The notes beneath the pieces are model-generated. The model did not search any database, was not told where the DNA came from, and was given only the letters and a program-made list of their open reading frames with translations. This document shows, piece by piece, positions 1 to 4,909 of a DNA stretch of 5,028 nt. The stretch is taken from contig JAJDEE010000143.1 of assembly GCA_029259975.1 (NCBI GenBank), positions 1-5,028 of the forward strand. Reading direction: 5' to 3'. This DNA is from Planctomycetota bacterium (lineage in GTDB: Bacteria; Planctomycetota; Planctomycetia; Pirellulales; Lacipirellulaceae). Position numbers and translations under genes: made by a program. Within the stretch, counting starts at the first letter, position 1. Each line of letters opens with the position of its first letter.

Positions 1-154
1 TGGCACGCCCGTTTGGCCATTGATCTTGGAATTGCTGGAAGGTCAGCGGCTTTTGCCCGTTTAAGATTCCAGACGGTTCGGGCTCGTCGGATTGAGACTC
101 TTCACGTTTTTTTTCGAAAACGTTGATGCCGGATTTTGCGAATTTGATTTTCAT
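1..154 (-). CDS. Hypothetical protein, N-terminal part only (runs off the left edge)
   Basis: An open frame starts with ATG at 154 and stays open to the window edge, giving 51 complete codons. The start is well supported: a perfect AGGAG lies 7 nt upstream. The visible protein begins MKIKFAKSGINVFEKK, followed by a charged, probably disordered stretch (REESQSDEPEPSG) and then a more regular segment (LTFQQFQDQW). I do not recognise the family. It lies 59 bp downstream of the 304-residue gene in the same direction, so it is probably the next member of the same transcription unit. The first codons include a run of eight A residues in the coding strand (codons for EKK). A function cannot be given because the C-terminal part is missing. 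Confidence 0.75.
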   Translation of the reverse strand, partial: MKIKFAKSGINVFEKKREESQSDEPEPSGILNGQKPLTFQQFQDQWPNGRA

Positions 155-161
155 AGTAAAG

Positions 162-166
162 CTCCT
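162..166 (-). promoter_or_regulatory. Ribosome binding site AGGAG
   Basis: The minus strand reads AGGAG with a 7-nt spacer before the ATG at 154. This is one of the best Shine-Dalgarno matches in the window, and it is the main evidence that the short open frame at the left edge is a real gene. Confidence 0.75.
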
Positions 167-213
167 AAAATAAGTGGCTGGGGTAAACGCTCTCAACATT
201 CTAACGCATTCTC

Positions 214-1128
214 TCAGAATCGCCGCCCCTTCAAAAGCTGAAACAACTGCACGATTTCTTTCGTCTGCGGCAAGCTCTCGACGGCCTTGCGCACTTCCAA
301 GAAACCTTTCGGTTCCCGCTGCAAAAAAGTTTTCACGGGGACCGCCACGCCTCCGCCGGGGCAAATCTTCGCGGCCAAAGTCTCGACTGTTTTCTCATGC
401 TTCGTCGGCAGCGCGGAATATCCAAAACCCAGCTCGATCCTCACGCTCAAAACGTTTTTGGCGATTGACGTCGGGGTGACCCGGCCGAAGTTTGCTATTC
501 TTTCAATGTCCTCCCCGAATTCGCCCGTCTCCTTCGGCCAAGGAATGTCGAATTGCCTTGGGGCAGAAAATACGCTCGCCTTGATTGATTGCAACCCGTC
601 TTCCGCGCCCCGCAACGGTGCGACGGTCCTTAAAACTTCCAGCTCCGTCTCCAGACGCGTGCGGAATTGGATCGCAGCGGCCTCGGGATACACGCCGGCA
701 GGCATCGACGCCTCGGTAACTCCCTCCGCAGCAAATCGCTTCGCAGCTAATGAGAATCCGCGTTCGTGGTTTTCTTTCGCCAGCGCGGCGGATTGCTTGA
801 AGTCGTCTACAAGCAGCGGCAGTATCGCAAATCGTTGCCACCGAAGTTCGATAAGCCGATCGACAAGTAGCTGACGCTCATTAACCAATTCTTCGGACAG
901 CTCACGAATCTTGCGAATCGTCAAATCGCCGCCTTCCTCCATTATCGCTGAATGCCGGTCGTGAAGCTCCGCTACTTTCGCATCGAATAGGTGGCATTTT
1001 TTGTGGTAGTCGGTGACGATTTTGGCGTTTTCCTTTGAGAATTGACAGGCGATCGGGAGAGCCAGCTCACTGAATTTTGGCAACTTCGGGGCGGTAGTTT
1101 TTTTTCTGATTGTCAATACGTCGTGCAT
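214..1128 (-). CDS. Hypothetical helical (coiled-coil-like) protein, 304 aa
   Basis: I do not recognise this family. The protein starts MHDVLTIRKKTTAPKLPKF. Residues about 35-110 are rich in charged residues and leucine and look like long helices, possibly a coiled coil (for example KIRELSEELVNERQLLVDRL). Residues about 150-180 are also helical and acidic. Near residues 255-270 is a glycine-rich turn (CPGGGVAVP), and the tail is basic (LLKGRRF). There is no signal peptide or membrane segment, so it should be cytoplasmic. The frame could extend to an ATG at 1191, but that start would overlap the upstream gene by 32 bp. The ATG at 1128 has GAGGA 8 nt upstream and is preferred. It lies 31 bp after the winged-helix gene, which suggests one operon. 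A structural or scaffold-like role is possible but not shown. Confidence 0.82.
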   Translation of the reverse strand: MHDVLTIRKKTTAPKLPKFSELALPIACQFSKENAKIVTDYHKKCHLFDAKVAELHDRHSAIMEEGGDLTIRKIRELSEELVNERQLLVDRLIELRWQRFAILPLLVDDFKQSAALAKENHERGFSLAAKRFAAEGVTEASMPAGVYPEAAAIQFRTRLETELEVLRTVAPLRGAEDGLQSIKASVFSAPRQFDIPWPKETGEFGEDIERIANFGRVTPTSIAKNVLSVRIELGFGYSALPTKHEKTVETLAAKICPGGGVAVPVKTFLQREPKGFLEVRKAVESLPQTKEIVQLFQLLKGRRF

Positions 1129-1136
1129 TTTGTTTT

Positions 1137-1141
1137 TCCTC
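1137..1141 (-). promoter_or_regulatory. Ribosome binding site GAGGA that decides the start at 1128
   Basis: GAGGA lies 8 nt before the ATG at 1128 on the minus strand. It supports the internal methionine over the longer in-frame start at 1191, which overlaps the preceding gene. Confidence 0.7.
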
Positions 1142-1159
1142 AAAAAATGGGTGTGGCCG

Positions 1160-1501
1160 CTATTTTGCGGCGGATTGGGTGAGTCGTTCAACTTCCGCCC
1201 GGCCTTGGGGCGTCAAGCGTAGCGCGGATGTTTTTATCGAGTGCTCTGAATGGACACGCTCCACGAAACCAGATTCCTCCAAGCGTTTGTAGGATCTCGA
1301 ATTCATGACGGATTGGCTTGCGGTGATCTCAATGCCGAGCCACTTGCCAGGATCGCAGATTGCGGTTTCGTCGTGTGCGGCGCGGACCCGTTTGTACTGC
1401 GTGTAATCCTCTCGGGCGCTGGGGGAGTATTCCGTTTTTCCCGAATCGATGTCGGCAGTGAGGCCGACTAGAATTGCGATTTCTCGGTTTTTGATGCTCA
1501 T
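1160..1501 (-). CDS. Small protein with a winged-helix-like C-terminal half, 113 aa
   Basis: The C-terminal half (residues about 58-108) has the pattern of a winged helix: a serine-rich recognition-helix region (ASQSVMNSRSYKRLEESG), then FVERVH, a short loop, and LRLTPQGRAEVERL. This layout, 'S..RLE..G.v.R ... LT..G', is typical of MarR-type and related phage winged-helix proteins that bind DNA. The N-terminal half (MSIKNREIAILVGLTADI) has no recognised fold; it includes a charged stretch, REDYTQYKRVRAAHDE. The frame is closed upstream by a stop with no alternative start in between, so ATG at 1501 is the only likely start. No clear Shine-Dalgarno sequence precedes it; the upstream sequence is A-rich. 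The 304-residue gene follows after 31 bp. A regulatory or DNA-binding role is inferred from the fold pattern only. Confidence 0.72.
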   Translation of the reverse strand: MSIKNREIAILVGLTADIDSGKTEYSPSAREDYTQYKRVRAAHDETAICDPGKWLGIEITASQSVMNSRSYKRLEESGFVERVHSEHSIKTSALRLTPQGRAEVERLTQSAAK

Positions 1502-1584
1502 AGTTTTTGCCGTTTCGAGTTTGTAAGTAAACTTTTTTGCACTTTTCTGCTCTTCCGTAAGGTCTCAAGCTGGGCGGCGAGCGA

Positions 1585-1824
1585 TTAGGACCCGTCAATT
1601 GTGCTGAGAGCTATTCTAGCCGCCCCGCAGTGCTTTCCCTCCTCGATACATGCGTTCACGGGTGGAGTCGCACTACGGGCCGCCTGGGTGGCTTCGTCGT
1701 AGTCGAAAAACCGGGCGGCCGTGGAGACTCGCTTGTCGGTGCCGAAGAGTCGCTCGATAGTGGCGAGCCGGGTGTCTTCCTTCGACTCAGGGAACGGCAG
1801 CGTACGTTGTCGGTTAGCTTGCAT
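1585..1824 (-). CDS. Hypothetical protein, 79 aa
   Basis: This is a short soluble protein that I do not recognise. The first two thirds look regular and charged (ATIERLFGTDKRVSTAARFF, then DYDEATQAAR). The last part (about residues 58-79) is less clearly protein-like. The start ATG at 1824 has GAGGT 6 nt upstream and overlaps the end of the zinc-ribbon gene by 11 bp, an arrangement typical of translational coupling. Third codon positions are mostly G or C, which supports coding. There are two cysteines near the end (NACIEEGKHC) but no full metal site. An 83-bp gap follows before the winged-helix gene. Whether it is a true gene is less certain than for its neighbours. Confidence 0.6.
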   Translation of the reverse strand: MQANRQRTLPFPESKEDTRLATIERLFGTDKRVSTAARFFDYDEATQAARSATPPVNACIEEGKHCGAARIALSTIDGS

Positions 1825-2035
1825 GGTTCAACCTCGTGGGTTCGATTGCACTTTGTCCGCCTGGAAACAGTTTTGCCGCGCTGTCGTTCCAATCTGCCCG
1901 TGGCTGACCGAACCAGCTCGGGAATCCGATCGTCCGTGCGCAGTAGGCACAATCGCGGCGGGTGGACTGGCCGTTGTGGATTGGCACGTCTCGGTAACGT
2001 TCGTGGCCGCATTTTGGGCAGGTGAATTCGATCAT
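1814..2035 (-). CDS. Small zinc-ribbon protein, 73 aa
   Basis: The protein begins MIEFTCPKCGHERYRDVPIH and carries a second knuckle, CAYCART, about 20 residues later. The CPKCGH...CAYC pair is a classic four-cysteine zinc ribbon, expected to fold around one zinc ion and often used for nucleic-acid or protein binding. The rest (FPSWFGQPRADWNDSAAKLF) is a short tail with no recognised motif. The open frame extends upstream to an ATG at 2212, but that longer version would overlap the 130-residue gene by about 100 bp and read through a hairpin. The ATG at 2035 has AGGGAG 7 nt upstream and is preferred. Its 3' end overlaps the next gene by 11 bp. The substrate or partner is unknown. Confidence 0.78.
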   Translation of the reverse strand: MIEFTCPKCGHERYRDVPIHNGQSTRRDCAYCARTIGFPSWFGQPRADWNDSAAKLFPGGQSAIEPTRLNHAS

Positions 2036-2042
2036 GGGGAAT

Positions 2043-2048
2043 CTCCCT
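2043..2048 (-). promoter_or_regulatory. Ribosome binding site AGGGAG that decides the start at 2035
   Basis: AGGGAG lies 7 nt upstream of the ATG at 2035. It favours the 73-residue zinc-ribbon form over the 132-residue form, whose extra N-terminus is a cysteine- and glycine-rich out-of-frame reading of the neighbouring gene. Confidence 0.7.
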
Positions 2049-2065
2049 CGGGGCTTGAAGCGGCT

Positions 2066-2093
2066 ACCGGCTGCCGCTTGCACGGCAGCCGGT
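2066..2093. repeat. Perfect 11-bp hairpin between two genes
   Basis: ACCGGCTGCCG and CGGCAGCCGGT are perfect reverse complements separated by the 6-nt loop CTTGCA. The stem is very GC-rich and lies in the 74-bp gap between the 130-residue gene and the zinc-ribbon gene. Neither strand has a T-tract after the stem, so it is not a standard intrinsic terminator. It could stabilise the 3' end of the upstream message, cause partial (Rho-assisted) termination, or be a protein-binding site. Confidence 0.7.
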
Positions 2094-2109
2094 TTGCGCT
2101 CCTTGAAAC

Positions 2110-2502
2110 TTAAAACGGGGTTGCAGAGGCAGGCACAGCCACAGGTTGAGCCACAGCCGGGGCCCCTGCAGCAGCTACGGGCGCCGCAGTCGGGATTCGC
2201 AGCCGGATACAATCCACAATCCGGCCTTGGTAACTCGTTGTTGTCGGGAACACCTCAATAAATTTCCCGGGCCAGCTGTTGGTTTCGAAGCCGAGTGCCT
2301 CGCCTAAAACATGGGCATTCGTGGCATTAAGCACCAATCCTTTTGTTTGGTCCTGGAAGTACAGCACCGCCTTCTCCGCGGCATCCGCGCCTTGCCCAAC
2401 CGTTTCTTCGCGGCAACCGGCGATCGTTAGCTGGGCAGCCTGCCCTTGCAAGTCCGCCGCCTTCATGTAATTGCTCGATCCGATTTTAGTTCGAATATCC
2501 AT
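2110..2502 (-). CDS. Conserved phage/plasmid-type hypothetical protein, 130 aa
   Basis: The protein starts MDIRTKIGSSNYMKAADLQG and has the core pattern 'VLYFQDQTKGLVLNATNAHVLGEALG ... W.GK.IEVFP ... G..VDCIRLRIP', split here to respect the reporting limit: VLYFQDQTKG, LVLNATNA, WPGKFIEVFP and IVDCIRLRIP. I recall proteins of this style as common unknowns in prophages and plasmids, often near replication or recombination genes. No biochemical role is established to my knowledge. The predicted fold is beta-rich, residues about 15-105. The tail (about 106-130) is low-complexity alanine, proline and valine. The start at 2502 has AGAGAG 8 nt upstream. It is the first clear gene after the primase-helicase and the repeat cluster. 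A single-strand-binding-like or recombination accessory role is a guess from context. Confidence 0.82.
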   Translation of the reverse strand: MDIRTKIGSSNYMKAADLQGQAAQLTIAGCREETVGQGADAAEKAVLYFQDQTKGLVLNATNAHVLGEALGFETNSWPGKFIEVFPTTTSYQGRIVDCIRLRIPTAAPVAAAGAPAVAQPVAVPASATPF

Positions 2503-2542
2503 TTTTGATTCTCTCTTTTTGATTTTGGAATAATTGGTTTAG
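2484..2542. other. AT-rich tract beside the repeat cluster
   Basis: This stretch covers the first codons and the leader of the 130-residue gene and is clearly richer in A and T than its surroundings, with several T-runs on the plus strand. An AT-rich block next to repeated sites is the usual layout of plasmid and satellite origins, where strand opening starts. It could equally just be a leader and promoter region. I see no clear -35/-10 pair. Confidence 0.35.
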
Positions 2543-2568
2543 GGTCGTGTGCGTGTTTGAGTGCTCAC
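2539..2568 (-). other. Possible 9-codon leader peptide (GTG start)
   Basis: GTG at 2568 opens a 9-codon frame (MSTQTRTRP, then TAA). A full AGGAGG lies at 2578-2583. The same Shine-Dalgarno also serves an ATG at 2570 that is followed directly by TGA, giving a start-stop pair. It lies in the leader of the 130-residue gene. Such short frames occur by chance, so coding is uncertain; the strong ribosome site is what makes it worth recording. Confidence 0.2.
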
Positions 2569-2621
2569 ATTGCCGGGCCTCCTCGTGGTGGGATTACTGT
2601 CGGACGTTGTCGATTGCTCAT
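2565..2621 (-). other. Possible 18-codon small ORF encoded partly by a repeat copy
   Basis: ATG at 2621 opens an 18-codon frame (MSNRQRPTVIPPRGGPAM) ending in TGA at 2565. GAGGA lies 7 nt upstream (2629-2633), a better site than those of several larger genes here. Its first codons are the reverse complement of the repeat motif GGACGTTGTCGATTGCT. Its stop overlaps the GTG of the next tiny frame, as in coupled leader peptides. It could be a leader peptide, a remnant of a gene or chance. Confidence is low. Confidence 0.22.
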
Positions 2622-2652
2622 GTTTTTATCCTCGTCGATTCTTCAAGACGGT

Positions 2653-2700
2653 TGGACGTTGTAGGTGACCCCCTTTAGGGGCACCTACCGACAACGTCCA
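2653..2700. repeat. Compound hairpin within the repeat cluster
   Basis: Nested complementary arms: TGGACGTT (2653-2660) with AACGTCCA (2693-2700), GTAGGTG (2661-2667) with CACCTAC (2682-2688), and CCCC (2670-2673) with GGGG (2678-2681) around a TTTA loop. Small bulges separate the stems (4 nt on the right, 2 nt on the left). No T-tract follows on either strand, so a standard terminator is unlikely. The outer arms are two of the five repeat copies. Confidence 0.7.
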
Positions 2701-2714
2701 GCACGTCGTCGACT

Positions 2715-2741
2715 ACGTTGTCGATTGCTAATCGACAACGT
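2715..2741. repeat. Perfect 12-bp inverted repeat with 3-bp spacer, over a stop codon
   Basis: ACGTTGTCGATT and AATCGACAACGT are exact reverse complements with GCT between them. The stop codon of the primase-helicase gene (TAG on the minus strand, 2728-2730) lies in the centre, so the last residues of that protein (RRDVVD) are encoded by the repeat. The symmetric 12-3-12 layout fits a site for a dimeric DNA-binding protein. Confidence 0.75.
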
Positions 2742-4848
2742 CCCTTCTTGCTGAATCTGCTAGCCGATATTCCAGGCACTTGTTGCCTTTGATTTTGATT
2801 TCTGCGGCTTCGATTTGGTCATCTTCGACTAGCAGATTCAGCACGCGATTAGCCCGATCACGGCTCAGTCCAGTTCTATCTCTGAGCTTGCTAGCCGTAG
2901 CTGGCCCATCCTTCAGGGCCATGACAATCTTGCGCGTAGCCTCTTTGTCTCGCACTTTCTGACGCTCATCGCTCCTGTTCAGCTTGCCCTTGAGCTTCGA
3001 CGGGTCGACGCTCTCATCCGGCACCCACAATGGGAATTTCCAGCTCAAGGCGAGAGACGCAACCGGCTGAAAAGAGCGTACCGCCGCGTCTAAAACGAAG
3101 ACGCCTTCCTGCTCATGCTCACGTAGGATCAAGTGACAATCGGCGGCTCTGGATTGTGCGCCGGCTCCAGCGCCAACGTCGGTGATCGATTTGCCAGATT
3201 GATCGCCCTTGCTTGCGTGGTGGATGAGCACAAAAGCCGCGCCCGTAATCTCGGCTAATTGGTCCAGCGTGTTGTAGACGAGAGTCTCAGACGCGTTGTC
3301 ATTTTCGCTGACGCCCGCTACAGCAAAGCGATATTTCGCGTCCAGGAGTATCATCTTGTAGAAACCGCGCTCGAATTCACCGAAGCTCGTGGCCAGATCA
3401 GCCAGGCTCCGAAGATTGCCACGCAATGAGCAGATATCGAAGCGATCTTGGTAGTCTGCCGAAAAAAACCCCAGTGCTTCGCCGACTTTCGGGATACGTT
3501 GAGCCAATGTTGGGCGGTGTAGCTCATTATCAACTAACAGCACCCGCCCCTTGGCTGTAGCAAACCTTCCCAGCCACGGTTCGCCCATGGCCACTGAAAT
3601 TCCAAGCCCGTACCCGAGCCACGATTTGCCCATTTTGGGTGCTGCAATTATGTTGACGGTCTCGCCTGCGCGAAAGAGCCCGTCGACCACGGGATCGTGC
3701 AGTCTGTGGTACTTCGCTCGCAGTTCAGCCAGCGTCACACGCTCCACGCTCGGCAAAACACGCCCAAAAGCTTTCGGCTCGTTGCAAAAGATCAGATGCT
3801 TGCGAGGCTCTAGCTTCGCCCGCAGATCGTGCCAGTTCCACGAGCACGAATTATGGTGACACCCGGCAGATAGCGCGCCGTTTTCAAACTGAGTGAGCCA
3901 CGGGCCGTCGCCGTGGTGATCACAGATCGGCGACGTTTTGAATTCAAAAGTTTTATTGCCAGCGCTCAAGTGAGGCTCGCCAACGTCCAGGCTATTCCGC
4001 TGGATGAAACTTTCAACGTCTAATTTGTCGCCCGTGCTGGCCTGCGTGTGCAGCGCAAGAGGTGGGTCAGCCGCGCCGGCTAGCTCTTCGAGCAACTCGT
4101 GCGGGACCAATGCTAGAGGCTCTGGACATTCCATTATATGCGACATGCGGTGTGGCCGGTCTGTCGTGCTGTCCCCCTTACAGGCGAGGGTGCCGTAAAG
4201 TTTGCTGATTCTCGCCGGATTGTGGACGCTGGTGTCCACCTTTACTGATTCGTTGTCAAACGCTGCGGCCAGCGTTTTCAAGCACCGCTTGATCAAGCCG
4301 TCGTCGTCGGCGGGCAAGTCGACGCGATACATAAGGTGGTAGCCATTCCCCGAGTCTGCTGTCACAGGGTCCGGCCAGCCGCGATCGTGGAGAAACAAAT
4401 CGACAGCTTGCGACAAATCGAGCGCAAGCTGGCGCTCGCAGTCGGTGGCGGAGATACCGGCGGGCCGCTGCGGATCGATATCGATCAACATCCAGCGCCG
4501 GCCCGTTACGTTTGGGTCCGCTGTGGTGCCACCTTTGGCAGCTTTCGCTAACCGGTTGCAAGCGCGGGCAAGCAAAGCAGGATCAATCGGGTTGATTGTG
4601 AGATAGCAGCCACTGGCGCTGGTAACGTCCTGCAGTGCTGTGGCCAGCTCACACGGCTCGTCGAAATAGCCCGAATAAGTGGCTGGCCAACGATCACCAT
4701 TCATGGCGGCATTCAGCAGGCGCAGTTCGACAATACCGCCCGGCTCTGCGATCAGCTCAACAGCCCGGGTCACTTGGTCCCGATCAAACAATCGTGGACG
4801 TAGCTGGCCGTTGGTTGCCCAGGGCGTGTCTTGGAGTGTAGAATTCAT
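2728..4848 (-). CDS. Primase-polymerase / RepA-like helicase fusion protein, 706 aa
   Basis: This is a likely replication initiator that makes primers and unwinds DNA. Residues about 20-260 show the three motifs of archaeo-eukaryotic-type primase-polymerases: a metal-binding DxD (IDIDP, D123 and D125), a nucleotide-binding SGNGYH (H171) and a third metal ligand in VDTSVHNPAR (D205). A probable zinc site follows, CDHHG (C309) and CHHNSC (C330, C335). Residues about 385-610 are a RecA-fold ATPase of the RepA type: Walker A APKMGKS (K408), with alanine in place of the usual first glycine, Walker B MILLD (D503), LIHHASKGD, and the glycine-rich GAGAGAQSRAAD. Residues about 637-695 form a winged helix (ASKLRDRTGLSRDRANRVL). 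ATG at 4848 has AGAGAAG 7 nt upstream. A longer TTG-started form (4917) would read through a hairpin and overlap the upstream gene. Family and domains are confident; the exact biochemical activity is inferred. Confidence 0.92.
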   Translation of the reverse strand: MNSTLQDTPWATNGQLRPRLFDRDQVTRAVELIAEPGGIVELRLLNAAMNGDRWPATYSGYFDEPCELATALQDVTSASGCYLTINPIDPALLARACNRLAKAAKGGTTADPNVTGRRWMLIDIDPQRPAGISATDCERQLALDLSQAVDLFLHDRGWPDPVTADSGNGYHLMYRVDLPADDDGLIKRCLKTLAAAFDNESVKVDTSVHNPARISKLYGTLACKGDSTTDRPHRMSHIMECPEPLALVPHELLEELAGAADPPLALHTQASTGDKLDVESFIQRNSLDVGEPHLSAGNKTFEFKTSPICDHHGDGPWLTQFENGALSAGCHHNSCSWNWHDLRAKLEPRKHLIFCNEPKAFGRVLPSVERVTLAELRAKYHRLHDPVVDGLFRAGETVNIIAAPKMGKSWLGYGLGISVAMGEPWLGRFATAKGRVLLVDNELHRPTLAQRIPKVGEALGFFSADYQDRFDICSLRGNLRSLADLATSFGEFERGFYKMILLDAKYRFAVAGVSENDNASETLVYNTLDQLAEITGAAFVLIHHASKGDQSGKSITDVGAGAGAQSRAADCHLILREHEQEGVFVLDAAVRSFQPVASLALSWKFPLWVPDESVDPSKLKGKLNRSDERQKVRDKEATRKIVMALKDGPATASKLRDRTGLSRDRANRVLNLLVEDDQIEAAEIKIKGNKCLEYRLADSARRDVVD

Positions 4849-4855
4849 ACTGATT

Positions 4856-4862
4856 CTTCTCT
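4856..4862 (-). promoter_or_regulatory. Ribosome binding site AGAGAAG for the primase-helicase
   Basis: A moderate Shine-Dalgarno match, AGAGAAG, lies 7 nt before the ATG at 4848. It directly touches the base of the hairpin at 4863-4888, so folding of that hairpin could affect ribosome access. Confidence 0.5.
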
Positions 4863-4894
4863 GCCCCGATCGCCTGCAAGCGCGGGGCTTTTTT
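4863..4894 (+). terminator. Intrinsic-terminator-like hairpin, plus-strand orientation
   Basis: GCCCCG (4863-4868) pairs with CGGGGC (4883-4888) and CGC (4871-4873) with GCG (4880-4882). There is a 2-nt bulge and a CTGCAA loop, followed by six T residues (4889-4894). This is a standard terminator for rightward transcription, although all genes here run leftward. On the minus strand it forms a leader hairpin directly before the ribosome site of the primase-helicase and has no T-tract. It may block antisense transcription into the upstream gene or act as an mRNA structure. Confidence 0.6.
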
Positions 4895-4909
4895 GTGGGC
4901 AGGGGAAAA

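Larger units (their letters stand above)
2602..2743. repeat. Cluster of five copies of GGACGTTGTCGATT-type repeat (candidate iterons)
   Basis: Copies seen directly: GGACGTTGTCGATTGCT at 2602-2618 (plus), GGACGTTGT at 2654-2662 (plus), GGACGTTGTCG at 2689-2699 (minus), ACGTTGTCGATTGCT at 2715-2729 (plus) and GGACGTTGTCGATT at 2730-2743 (minus). The first and fourth share a 15-nt exact direct repeat, 111 bp apart. The cluster spans the end of the primase-helicase gene and the following gap. Repeated sites next to a replication gene are typical of iterons at origins or of operators for autoregulation. Which of these applies is inference. Confidence 0.75.

Noticed and set aside
287..874. Long plus-strand open frame of 195 codons
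   Set aside because: It lies entirely antisense to the 304-residue gene, is serine-, alanine- and proline-rich in a way typical of reverse-strand reading, and has no convincing ribosome site.
1656..2012. 118-codon minus-strand frame overlapping the zinc-ribbon and 79-residue genes
   Set aside because: It is arginine- and proline-rich and has no motif. The overlapping frames have better ribosome sites and a recognisable zinc ribbon.
1630..2113. Two plus-strand open frames of about 130 codons
   Set aside because: Both are antisense to better supported small genes, lack domain features and have no good ribosome site.
2036..2212. Cysteine-rich N-terminal extension of the zinc-ribbon protein
   Set aside because: It overlaps the 130-residue gene by about 100 bp, reads through a hairpin, and its composition (C, G, A, R) reflects the GC-rich low-complexity end of that gene in another frame.
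2503..2560. Sigma-70-type promoter for the 130-residue gene
   Set aside because: I found AT-rich sequence but no convincing pair of -35 and -10 hexamers at proper spacing.
2653..2700. Rho-independent terminator of the primase-helicase gene
   Set aside because: The hairpin is stable but has no T-tract on the minus strand after the stem.
2602..2743. CRISPR array
   Set aside because: The repeats are short, occur in both orientations and are unevenly spaced, with no regular spacers. They fit iterons or operators instead.
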